Shown piece after piece: positions 8,581 through 17,018 of a stretch of 34,123 bases of DNA (the stretch's first letter is position 1; each line of letters begins with the position of its first letter). Made by a program: the position numbers and the translations under genes. Under the pieces are notes generated by a model. It searched no databases and was not told where the DNA came from. It worked only from the letters and a program-made list of their open reading frames with translations. The DNA comes from Candidatus Woesearchaeota archaeon (GTDB lineage: Archaea; Nanobdellota; Nanobdellia; SCGC-AAA011-G17; JACPNG01), in the NCBI GenBank assembly GCA_016203135.1, contig JACQNI010000029.1, positions 1 through 34,123 of the forward strand, in the 5' to 3' direction.

Positions 8581-9591
8581 ATGGTTCGCTGGAGTAAATA
8601 TAAAATAATAAAAGAACTTAAAAAAGAAGCTGAAATGTTGAGTCACTCTCCTTCTATTAATGAGGTGCCTTCAAGTTTGTACGGAGCTGCCAACTGGCAT
8701 TTTGGTAACTGGAACAAGGCTAAAATAGCTGCTGGTTTAGAAATAAGAAAACAAAATAACGCTCTAAAAGAAAGCTCTAGAAAATTATCTAATGACTTGG
8801 CTTATGTTTTAGGTGTTGTTGCTGGAGATGGTTGCGCTTCTTATTCTAAGAATAATCATGGCACAAAAGGTACAATAAGTTTGGGAGTCACTGATAAAGA
8901 TTTTGCTGAAACATTTAAAATTTATTTGGAGAGATGGAGCAGTTATACTTCTAAATTACAGAAATATGGAAATAAATATTATGTAACTTTTAATTCTGTG
9001 GATGCCACTAAGTTTGTAAAAAATTTTGATTTAAAAGCCATCTTAAGAGCTGATAAAAAAGTTCAAATATATTTTATAAGGGGTCTTTTTGATTCAGAAG
9101 GCGGAGTTATAGGAAAAAATTTAACAAAAGGAAGATATGCAAAAAGGTGGATTCATTTTTCAAATAGCGACAAAGAGATTATTTACTTAGTATCAACTTT
9201 ATTATCTATTTTTGGTATAAGTTATAAATTAAAATCTAGAGTCCACTCTGGTTTTGGAAGTAAAAAACTTCAATATGAAATAATAATTTATGGATTAAAG
9301 AATATATTTAAATACTATAAACAAGTAGGATTTAATATACATAGAAAACAGAATAAACTAATAGAAGTTATTAAGTCCTACAATTTTTATACAGAAGGAC
9401 AATTTAAAAAGGCAAAGGAACTACATAAGATTATGAGTTTTAGGAAAGTGGCAAAAAATATAGGCGTTTCAGAAGCGGTTGTTTATCGATGGCTTTTTAA
9501 AGATTATAAAGAAAAAATATTAAATTTGAAGGAGGAAGATAAATGGTTGCTAAACAAAAAAAACAAAAAAAAACAAAAGAACATGAGATAA
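8581..9591 (+). CDS. LAGLIDADG homing endonuclease-like protein with N-terminal homing-endonuclease-associated repeat and C-terminal HTH
   Basis: Two LAGLIDADG-like motifs VLGVVAGDG and IRGLFDSEG; N-terminal PSSLYGAANWHFGNWNKAKIAAGL; C-terminal SFRKVAKNIGVSEAVVYRWL. Confidence 0.88.
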   Translation: MVRWSKYKIIKELKKEAEMLSHSPSINEVPSSLYGAANWHFGNWNKAKIAAGLEIRKQNNALKESSRKLSNDLAYVLGVVAGDGCASYSKNNHGTKGTISLGVTDKDFAETFKIYLERWSSYTSKLQKYGNKYYVTFNSVDATKFVKNFDLKAILRADKKVQIYFIRGLFDSEGGVIGKNLTKGRYAKRWIHFSNSDKEIIYLVSTLLSIFGISYKLKSRVHSGFGSKKLQYEIIIYGLKNIFKYYKQVGFNIHRKQNKLIEVIKSYNFYTEGQFKKAKELHKIMSFRKVAKNIGVSEAVVYRWLFKDYKEKILNLKEEDKWLLNKKNKKKQKNMR

Positions 9592-9818
9592 TCATCTTCC
9601 AATCGCATACATGTCCTTGGTGTCATAAGGTTAGAGAGTTCTTTAAAGAGCATGATGTTAAATATAAGGCAGTATTTGTTGACGATGATCAGAAGGCAGC
9701 TGAAGAGATGATAGAGAAATCTGGACAGATGGGGGTTCCTGTAATAGAGATAGATGGGGACATAATTATTGGATATAATCCAAATGCATTGGCTAAGGCT
9801 TTGGGAATAAAAATATAA
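9543..9818 (+). CDS. glutaredoxin-like protein
   Basis: SHTCPWCHKVREFF redox motif; GVPVIEIDGDIIIGYN; GGAGG upstream of ATG. Confidence 0.9.
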   Translation: MVAKQKKQKKTKEHEIIIFQSHTCPWCHKVREFFKEHDVKYKAVFVDDDQKAAEEMIEKSGQMGVPVIEIDGDIIIGYNPNALAKALGIKI

Positions 9819-9819
9819 A

Positions 9820-10740
9820 ATGAGGGCTGTTGTAGCTCTTGGTGGAAACGCCATCATAAAAAAGGGAGAAAAAGAAACTTATTCTAATTTAGTCAATAAT
9901 ATAAAAATAACTTGTAAGCATTTAATTCCAATTGCTAAAAAGCATGATATGGCATTAACATTTGGAAACGGACCAGAAATTGGTTTTTTGGCTTTGCAAA
10001 ATGAAATTGCAAGGAAAAAAGTTCCTGAAATGCCATTGGATATACTTGGGGCTGAAAGTCAAGGATTAATTGGATATCCTTTAGAAGAACAGTTAATAAA
10101 TGAATTAAATAAAAATAAAATTAAAAAATCAGTTGTAACAATTTTAACTCAAGTTTTGGTTGATAAGAGTGATAAGAGTTTTAAAAATCCAACAAAATTT
10201 ATCGGGCCTTTTTATTCTGAAAAAAAAGCTAAAAAATTGATGAGAGAATTTACTATTAAAAAAGATTCAAACAGGGGATACAGAAGAATTGTTCCAAGTC
10301 CTTGGCCTTTGAAAATAATTGAAGCTGAGACAATAAAGAACCTAGTTAAGAAAAATATTGTTATTGCAGCTGGCGGTGGTGGAATACCGGTCTGTAAAAA
10401 GAAAAATATATTATCTGGGGTTCAAGCAGTAATAGATAAGGATTTGGCAAGCTATGTTTTGGCAAGAGATATAAAAGCTGAATATTTTTTTAATTTAACT
10501 GGTGTTGATAAGGTGTATTTAAATTTTGGAACTAAGAAACAAAAAGGCTTAAACAAAGTCAATTTAAAACAAATTAAAAGATATTACAATCAAGGCCATT
10601 TTCCTCAAGGATCTATGGGACCTAAAATTTTAGCTTCGATAAAGTTTTTAGAAGCTGGAGGAAAAAAAGTTATAATTACGAAACCAGAACTTATAGAAAA
10701 AGCTATAAAAGGCAAAGCTGGGACTGTAATAACGAATTAA
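9820..10740 (+). CDS. arcC: carbamate kinase
   Basis: VVALGGNAII, TFGNGPEIGFLALQ, VPSPWPLKIIE, VIAAGGGGIPV; starts 2 nt after the glutaredoxin stop. Confidence 0.95.
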   Translation: MRAVVALGGNAIIKKGEKETYSNLVNNIKITCKHLIPIAKKHDMALTFGNGPEIGFLALQNEIARKKVPEMPLDILGAESQGLIGYPLEEQLINELNKNKIKKSVVTILTQVLVDKSDKSFKNPTKFIGPFYSEKKAKKLMREFTIKKDSNRGYRRIVPSPWPLKIIEAETIKNLVKKNIVIAAGGGGIPVCKKKNILSGVQAVIDKDLASYVLARDIKAEYFFNLTGVDKVYLNFGTKKQKGLNKVNLKQIKRYYNQGHFPQGSMGPKILASIKFLEAGGKKVIITKPELIEKAIKGKAGTVITN

Positions 10741-10752
10741 AAATTATATAGG

Positions 10753-10797
10753 TATAACCCTACAAAATAGTAAAATTTATAAATATGTAGGGTTATA
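10753..10797. promoter_or_regulatory. 12-bp inverted repeat bracketing a TATA-like box upstream of the Fic gene
   Basis: TATAACCCTACA (10753-10764) and TGTAGGGTTATA (10786-10797), perfect complement; TTTATAAATA between the arms; ATG at 10805. Confidence 0.65.
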
Positions 10798-10804
10798 TAC
10801 TTGT

Positions 10805-11764
10805 ATGACCTTTATTAGCGAAAAGATAATTAATAGAAAGAAAAGATATTATTTAGAAAAATCAGTGAGACTTCCGAATGGCAAGATTAAAAAAATCTCG
10901 GTTTACCTAAGGGGTTATGATAAGGATAAGAATTATTCAGAGCTAAAGGATTATAATAAAATTTTGGAAGAGAAGGTTAAGAAGATTATTATTGACGCTT
11001 TCTCTAGGAAATACAAAACAAGCCACGTTTTTGATGAGAAAAATCTAAAGAAATTGGAAGAAATAAGACTAGGTTATAAGAAGATTATTAGTAAATTGAC
11101 AAAGAGTCAATTAAAGGATGTTCTTGATAAATTTACAATTAATTTTACTTATGAATCAAATGCAATAGAAGGGAATTCTCTTACGCTGAAAGATGTTACC
11201 TTTATTATTCTAGAAGATAAGGTGTTAAAAGGAAAGGATTTGAGAGAGATATATGAAACTTTAAATACAAGAAAAGCGATAGAATGGATATTTTTTAATA
11301 AACTAAAAATAAATCATAAAAACATTATTAAGCTGCATGAAATTCTTGTAGAAAACACTGGTATAAGCACCGGGTATAAAAAAATCCCAAATTTTTTAAT
11401 AGGAAGAAACATTAAAACTACCCTCCCAGAAAGAGTGGAAGAAGAAATGGATAAGTTAATTGAATGGTACAATAAAGTAGATAACATTCATCCTTTACAG
11501 AAAGCAGCTATATTTCATGGAAAATTTGAGAAGATACATCCTTTTGAAGATGGAAATGGAAGAGTTGGAAGATTATTGATCAACATTATGCTTCTGTCAA
11601 CTGAGTATTCTCCTTTAATTATTAGAAAAACTCAAAGGATGAGGTATTTTCACGCTTTAGAGGCTTTTGATAACAATCATTATGACAACCTATATAGGTT
11701 TTTATTCAAGAAATATAAAGATACCTATAATAAATTTTTTAAAATTTATGTGAAGTATATTTAA
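10805..11764 (+). CDS. Fic family protein, class II-like (N-terminal inhibitory motif)
   Basis: Fic motif HPFEDGNGRVGR; inhibitory helix motif SNAIEG ([S/T]xxxE[G/N]) N-terminal to it. Confidence 0.93.
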   Translation: MTFISEKIINRKKRYYLEKSVRLPNGKIKKISVYLRGYDKDKNYSELKDYNKILEEKVKKIIIDAFSRKYKTSHVFDEKNLKKLEEIRLGYKKIISKLTKSQLKDVLDKFTINFTYESNAIEGNSLTLKDVTFIILEDKVLKGKDLREIYETLNTRKAIEWIFFNKLKINHKNIIKLHEILVENTGISTGYKKIPNFLIGRNIKTTLPERVEEEMDKLIEWYNKVDNIHPLQKAAIFHGKFEKIHPFEDGNGRVGRLLINIMLLSTEYSPLIIRKTQRMRYFHALEAFDNNHYDNLYRFLFKKYKDTYNKFFKIYVKYI

Positions 11765-11768
11765 TTAC

Positions 11769-13148
11769 ATGAGTGATTTTAAAATCAAAAATTATAAAAG
11801 GGAAGACATGAATAATTATAATAAAATAAAAGGGGTTAAATTGAAAAAGATCAATGTTTTAATTGAGGGTGCTGCTGGCAGGGACCTACATAATTACTTA
11901 GCATTTTTTAAAAATAATTCTCATTATAATGTTGTAGCTTTTACACAGACACAAATTCCTGGGATAGAAAATAGAAAAGTTCCAAAAGAAATAACTGACA
12001 GGAATCCTATAAAAATGTACCCAGAATCTAATCTACCAAAATTAATTAAAAAACTTAATGTAAATTTTGTGAATCTTGCTTATAGTGATTTAACAAAGGA
12101 AGAATTATTAGAAAAGATCAGCATTGTTATTTCCAATGGAGCCAATTTTTTACTTTTAGGTCCAGAAGATACAATGATTGAATCTAAAAAACCACTAATT
12201 GCTGTTTGCGCTACAAGAACAGGGGCTGGCAAAGGAACCGTAGTAAGAAAAATTTTGGATATATTAAAACAAAAATATAAAAATAAAAAAATTGTTATTC
12301 TTCGCCACCCTATGCCTTACGGTCTTTTAAAAAATGAAATTCTCCAGAGGTTTGCTAATATTGATGACATAAAAAGGTATAATTGTACTTTCGAGGAGAT
12401 AGAAGAGTATTACCCTTATATAGAAAAAGGGTTTATTGTTTATTCTGGAATAGATTATAAGAAGATAGTTTCGCAAGCTGAAAAAGAAGCAGATATTATA
12501 TTATTTGAGTCTGGAAATAATGATATATCTTTTTTTAAGCCAGATTTTTATATTGTTGTTGCCGACCCATTAAGGCCAGAAGGTGTTTTTTCTTATCCTG
12601 GGGAGATTAATTTAAAATTAGCTGATTTAGTAATCATAAATAAAGTAAATATCGCAAAATCTAAGGATATAAAAAAGACTGTTGAGAATATAAGGAAAGT
12701 AAATTCAAATGTTAAGATCATTAAAGCAAAAAGTGTAATAAAAGTTGATAATCCAAGATTAATTAAGAATAAAAAGGTTATCTTAGTAGAAGATGCCCCA
12801 AGCATTACCCATGGTGGTCTAAAAGAAGGAGTTTCTGAAATTGTTGCTGAAAGGTATAAATGTAAGGTCTTAGAGCCGAGAAAATTTGCTGTTGGTTCGA
12901 TAAAGAAAATATTAAAAGAATATCCTCATTTAAATACAATACCTACTTTAGGCTATTCTAACAAAAATAAAAGGGACTTTATAAAAACTTTAAACAATGC
13001 AAAATGCGATGCGATAGTTTTTGGTAGTTATGTTAATATAAAGGACATAGCTAAAATAAATAAGCCCATAGCAAGAGTTACCTATGAACTGGAAGAAGTT
13101 GGAAGATTAAATTTAGAAAAAGTAATAAGAAATTTTAAAATAAAATGA
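11769..13148 (+). CDS. cyclic 2,3-diphosphoglycerate synthetase-like P-loop protein
   Basis: INVLIEGAAGRDLHNY; AVCATRTGAGKGTVVRKIL; PMPYG; VVADPLRPEG; resembles the cPGS/GTPase family. Confidence 0.75.
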   Translation: MSDFKIKNYKREDMNNYNKIKGVKLKKINVLIEGAAGRDLHNYLAFFKNNSHYNVVAFTQTQIPGIENRKVPKEITDRNPIKMYPESNLPKLIKKLNVNFVNLAYSDLTKEELLEKISIVISNGANFLLLGPEDTMIESKKPLIAVCATRTGAGKGTVVRKILDILKQKYKNKKIVILRHPMPYGLLKNEILQRFANIDDIKRYNCTFEEIEEYYPYIEKGFIVYSGIDYKKIVSQAEKEADIILFESGNNDISFFKPDFYIVVADPLRPEGVFSYPGEINLKLADLVIINKVNIAKSKDIKKTVENIRKVNSNVKIIKAKSVIKVDNPRLIKNKKVILVEDAPSITHGGLKEGVSEIVAERYKCKVLEPRKFAVGSIKKILKEYPHLNTIPTLGYSNKNKRDFIKTLNNAKCDAIVFGSYVNIKDIAKINKPIARVTYELEEVGRLNLEKVIRNFKIK

Positions 13149-13663
13149 AGGTTATATTGGATATGGCAATGACTATAAATGGAATCATTGCTAGAAAGAA
13201 TTTTACTGAAGATTTTTTATCTGATTATAATTTGGAAGTTTTTTGTAAAATATCCAATGAAATAGGCTGCTCTATAATAGGAAGAAAGACTTATGACATA
13301 ATTACTACTTATGAAGATTATACCTTAGATAAGATAAAAAAGGTGAAAAAGATTGTTATTTCAAGTAATAAATTGCTTAAAAATACAAAAGATTTCTTTT
13401 TTGTAAATTCTCCTAAAGAAGCTATTAATAAAGCTAAGATGCTTGGATTTAATGAAGTATTATTAGCTGGAGGAGGAAAAATTAATAGTGAGTTTATGAA
13501 ACTTGGTTTAGTTGACGAAATATTTTTTAATATAAACCCGGTTATTTTAGGGGAAGGAATTAGAGTAATTGGGGAGTCAAATTTTCAATATAAACTTAAG
13601 CTATTAGAAGTGAAAAAAATAAAAGAAGGAATAGTTAGAATTCATTATAAAGTATTAAAATGA
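13145..13663 (+). CDS. RibD C-terminal/dihydrofolate-reductase-like protein
   Basis: MKVILDMAMTINGIIAR; IIGRKTYD; VLLAGGGKINSEFMKLGLVDEIFFNINPVILGEG; 4-nt overlaps with both neighbours. Confidence 0.85.
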   Translation: MKVILDMAMTINGIIARKNFTEDFLSDYNLEVFCKISNEIGCSIIGRKTYDIITTYEDYTLDKIKKVKKIVISSNKLLKNTKDFFFVNSPKEAINKAKMLGFNEVLLAGGGKINSEFMKLGLVDEIFFNINPVILGEGIRVIGESNFQYKLKLLEVKKIKEGIVRIHYKVLK

Positions 13664-14529
13664 AACACTTTTTATCTTTAAAGAATTTAAGTGAGAAAGA
13701 AATCTTAGAATTAGTTAATTCTAGTTTGAGAATAAAGAAATTTCCAAAACTATATTCTAAAAAAGTGAAAGGAAAAACAATGCTGATGATGTTTGAAAAG
13801 CCTAGCTTAAGAACAAGGTTAAGCCTTGAAATTGCAATGAATCAAATGCATGGAAATGCAATATATTACAGCTTGCTAGACTCTCCTTTATCAAAAGGAA
13901 AAGAAACCATTGAAGATACAACCAAAGTAATCTCTAGATATTGCGACTTAATTGCAGCTAGAGTATATGAACAAGAAGAACTTCAAAAGATTGCAAAAAA
14001 TTCTAGGATACCAGTTATAAATGCCTTGAGCAACACAGATCATCCTTGCCAAGTAATAGGGGATTTAGCTACAATAAAAGAAAAGTTTGGAAAATTAAAA
14101 GGATTGACTTTGGCTTATTATGGGGATGGCAACAGCAATGTTATCAACTCATTGATACATGCATTGCCTAAGGTTGGGATTAATGTTCATGTTTTTGCCC
14201 CTAAAAAATATTTTCCTGATAAAAAACTATGGAAAAATATAAACCTTGAAGACAAGCCAAGGAAGATTAAAGCAGATATAATTTATACAGATACATGGCT
14301 TAGCTATCATGTTAAAAAATCAGAATATAGTTCAAGAATAAAAATCTTTAAAAAATTTCAAGTTGGTAAAGAATTGCTTGGAAAAGCCTTGTTTATGCAC
14401 TGCTTACCTGCTAAAAGGGGATATGAAGTTACTTCTGAGGTTATTGATGGAAAACAAAGCATTGTTTTTGATCAAGCTGGAAATAGATTATTTAGCGCAA
14501 AAGCGGTAATACTCTGGTGCTTGAAATAG
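13660..14529 (+). CDS. argF: ornithine carbamoyltransferase
   Basis: EKPSLRTRLSLE carbamoyl-phosphate motif; DHPCQVIGDL; FMHCLPAKRG.EVT ornithine-type signature. Confidence 0.9.
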   Translation: MKHFLSLKNLSEKEILELVNSSLRIKKFPKLYSKKVKGKTMLMMFEKPSLRTRLSLEIAMNQMHGNAIYYSLLDSPLSKGKETIEDTTKVISRYCDLIAARVYEQEELQKIAKNSRIPVINALSNTDHPCQVIGDLATIKEKFGKLKGLTLAYYGDGNSNVINSLIHALPKVGINVHVFAPKKYFPDKKLWKNINLEDKPRKIKADIIYTDTWLSYHVKKSEYSSRIKIFKKFQVGKELLGKALFMHCLPAKRGYEVTSEVIDGKQSIVFDQAGNRLFSAKAVILWCLK

Positions 14530-14559
14530 ATTTATATACTATTTGATAATTTTGAATCT

Positions 14560-15072
14560 ATGAAAAAAATATTGGGTTTTATATTTTTATTGTTAATTAT
14601 ATCTGGATGCAAAATGACAAATACTAAAGTAAGACTTGAAACCAATATGGGAGACATAGTAATTGAGCTGGATGAAAATATGCTAATTACTTCTGAAAAC
14701 TTTAAAAAACTGGTCGAACAAGGATTTTATGATGATGTTATATTCCATAGAGTAATTGATGGGTTTATGATTCAGGGGGGAGATCCAACTGGAACTGGAA
14801 TGGGAGGGCCCGGGTATACAATAAATGATGAATTTACAAACAACAACAGAAATGATCGTGGAACTATTTCTATGGCAAATGCAGGTAGAAATACAGGGGG
14901 AAGCCAATTTTTTATAAATCTAGTTGATAACAACTTCTTAGATGATAAACACCCTGTTTTTGGAAGGGTTGTAGAAGGAATGGATGTTGTTGACAAAATT
15001 GCCAAGGTTGAGACTGATTCAAGCGATAAACCTTTAGAGGAAGTTAAAATTCTGAAAGCGACCATTGAATAA
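14560..15072 (+). CDS. cyclophilin-type peptidyl-prolyl isomerase lipoprotein
   Basis: Lipobox LIISGC; FHRVIDGFMIQGGDPTGTGMGGPGY; GSQFFINL; HPVFGRVVEGMDVVDKI. Confidence 0.95.
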   Translation: MKKILGFIFLLLIISGCKMTNTKVRLETNMGDIVIELDENMLITSENFKKLVEQGFYDDVIFHRVIDGFMIQGGDPTGTGMGGPGYTINDEFTNNNRNDRGTISMANAGRNTGGSQFFINLVDNNFLDDKHPVFGRVVEGMDVVDKIAKVETDSSDKPLEEVKILKATIE

Positions 15073-15135
15073 ATCTTAAGCAAAACTTATTTAAATATAA
15101 AACAATAAATTAATCAATAAAAAGGGTGATAATTT

Positions 15136-16596
15136 TTGAGATTGTATAAGCTATTTATAGATGGAAAATGGGTAAGCTCTAGTTCTAGGAAAACTTTTGT
15201 AAGCAAAAACCCTGCTAACTTAAAACCATTAGGAAAATTTTACTTAGCAAATAAAACAGATGTTGATAAGGCTGTAATTGCAGCAAAAAAATCATTGGCT
15301 TTATGGTCTGAAACTCCAGCGCCAAAAAGGGGAGAAATTTTACTAAAAATAGCCCAATTGTTAAAAAGAGACAAAGAAAAATTAGCAAAAATAATGACTC
15401 AAGAAATGGGCAAGGTTTTGAATGAATCAAGGGGAGATGTTCAGGAAGCGATAGATGTTTTTGAATACATGGCTGGGGAAGGAAGAAGATTGTTTGGAAA
15501 TACAACTCCAAGTGAATTAAAGAATAAGTTTTGTATGACAATAAGAATTCCTATTGGGATTGTTGGAATAATAACTCCATGGAATTTTCCTATTGCAATT
15601 CCTTCTTGGAAATTATCTGCTGCTTTAATATGTGGAAATACCTGTATATTAAAACCTAGTTCTGATGCTCCTTTATGTGCTGTTGAATTAATAAAAATTT
15701 TAAATGAAGCTGGAATGCCAAAAGGTGTTGTAAATCTTGTAACAGGATCTGGAAATGAAGCTGGAACTGCAATAATAAAACATAAAGATATAAGGGCAAT
15801 TTCATTTACTGGGAATGTAGAAACTGGGAAATTTATCTTAAAGAATGCTGGAATTAAAAAGGTTGGCTTAGAACTTGGAGGGAAAAATCCAATAATTGTA
15901 ATGGATGATGCTGATTTAGACTTGGCTGTAGATGGAATAATCTGGGGTGGATTTGGAACAACAGGACAAAGATGCACAGCTGCTTCTAGAGTGATAGTTC
16001 ATAAAAAAGTGAAAAATAAACTCGAGAGATTATTACTGAAAAGAATAAAAAGATTAAGAATCGGAGATGGTTTAAATAAAAAAACAGATATTGGACCTTT
16101 GGTAAATGAAAAGGCTGTTGAAAAAACAGAGAAATATGTCAATATAGGAAAAAAAGAAGGGGCAAAGCTGTTATATGGCGGGGAAAAAACTAAGATGAAG
16201 GGATGTTTTTACAAGCCTACTTTGTTTACAAATGTCAAGAGAAACATGAGAATTGCCAAGGAAGAAATATTTGGGCCTTTTGTTTCTATTATTCCAGTAA
16301 AAAACCTAAATGAAGCAATAGAAGTTGCAAACGATGTAAACTATGGATTAAGCTCTGCGATATATACAGAAAATATTTCTAATGCTTTCAAGGCTATAGA
16401 AAAGATTGAAGCTGGATTGACTTATGTTAATTCGAGTACTATTGGATCTGAAGTTCATCTGCCTTTTGGAGGGGTAAAAGAAACTGGAAATGGGACTAGG
16501 GAAGGTGGAATAGTTTCAATAGATGAATTCAGCGAGATAAAAACTGTTTATTTTGATTATTCTAATAAGTTACAAAAATCACAGGGGATAAAATAA
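15136..16596 (+). CDS. NAD(P)-dependent aldehyde dehydrogenase
   Basis: ITPWNFPIAIPSWK; FTGNVETG; LELGGKNP; GTTGQRCTAASR; TTG start with GGTGAT upstream. Confidence 0.93.
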   Translation: MRLYKLFIDGKWVSSSSRKTFVSKNPANLKPLGKFYLANKTDVDKAVIAAKKSLALWSETPAPKRGEILLKIAQLLKRDKEKLAKIMTQEMGKVLNESRGDVQEAIDVFEYMAGEGRRLFGNTTPSELKNKFCMTIRIPIGIVGIITPWNFPIAIPSWKLSAALICGNTCILKPSSDAPLCAVELIKILNEAGMPKGVVNLVTGSGNEAGTAIIKHKDIRAISFTGNVETGKFILKNAGIKKVGLELGGKNPIIVMDDADLDLAVDGIIWGGFGTTGQRCTAASRVIVHKKVKNKLERLLLKRIKRLRIGDGLNKKTDIGPLVNEKAVEKTEKYVNIGKKEGAKLLYGGEKTKMKGCFYKPTLFTNVKRNMRIAKEEIFGPFVSIIPVKNLNEAIEVANDVNYGLSSAIYTENISNAFKAIEKIEAGLTYVNSSTIGSEVHLPFGGVKETGNGTREGGIVSIDEFSEIKTVYFDYSNKLQKSQGIK

Positions 16597-16645
16597 AAAA
16601 GAAAAGATTATAAATGAAAATAATTGTTAAATCTTATAGGTTAAA

Positions 16646-16756
16646 ATGAGTGATTATGAAGTAGCTGGGTATAGAAAGAGCAAAAGAGACAAGAAAGAAA
16701 AAGCGAGGTATAATATTTATAAAAAAGGAGGCAAGAGGAGAAGTGAAAAAAACTAG
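16646..16756 (+). CDS. very basic 36-aa microprotein, candidate first cistron of operon
   Basis: Read by eye: MSDYEVAGYRKSKRDKKEKARYNIYKKGGKRRSEKN; TATA-like ATTATAAAT about 35 nt upstream; overlaps next cistron by 14 nt. Confidence 0.45.
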   Translation: MSDYEVAGYRKSKRDKKEKARYNIYKKGGKRRSEKN

Positions 16757-17018
16757 CATTTTAAGCGCAAACTATTATTTAGCTATAAATGAAAAAAACA
16801 TAGAAATAAGAAAAAGGGTAGAAGATTCCTGGAAAACATTATCAGAAATTATTTTTTATAGCATAGTTATATTAAGCATACCATTCTTTATTTATAATCT
16901 TCAGGAAAGCAGACTGTATTATTATAGCTATATTGCTTTACTTGCTGTTTTTCTAGTGAGCAACATAATTTTACTTTCAATCAAGGAAAAAACCGACAAG
17001 TTAATCTTAAAAAAATGA
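16743..17018 (+). CDS. small membrane protein with two predicted TM helices
   Basis: GTG start after a GGAGG-containing purine-rich stretch; two hydrophobic segments; 4-nt overlap with following gene. Confidence 0.7.
   Translation: MKKTSILSANYYLAINEKNIEIRKRVEDSWKTLSEIIFYSIVILSIPFFIYNLQESRLYYYSYIALLAVFLVSNIILLSIKEKTDKLILKK

Noticed and set aside
9504-9857. Minus-strand 117-aa ORF across the LAGLIDADG/glutaredoxin junction
   Set aside because: Antisense to two supported genes; poly-Phe from the A-rich tract; no independent support.
11687-11700. 14-bp perfect palindrome AACCTATATAGGTT inside the Fic coding sequence
   Set aside because: Intragenic, and short AT-rich palindromes are expected by chance in this composition; no linked feature.
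14683-15083. Minus-strand ORFs of 74 and 103 aa opposite the cyclophilin gene
   Set aside because: Antisense to a clear cyclophilin; no promoter or family evidence.
15215-15977. Minus-strand ORFs of 108 and 178 aa opposite the aldehyde dehydrogenase
   Set aside because: Shadow ORFs antisense to a strongly supported ALDH; low-complexity hydrophobic translations and no family signature.
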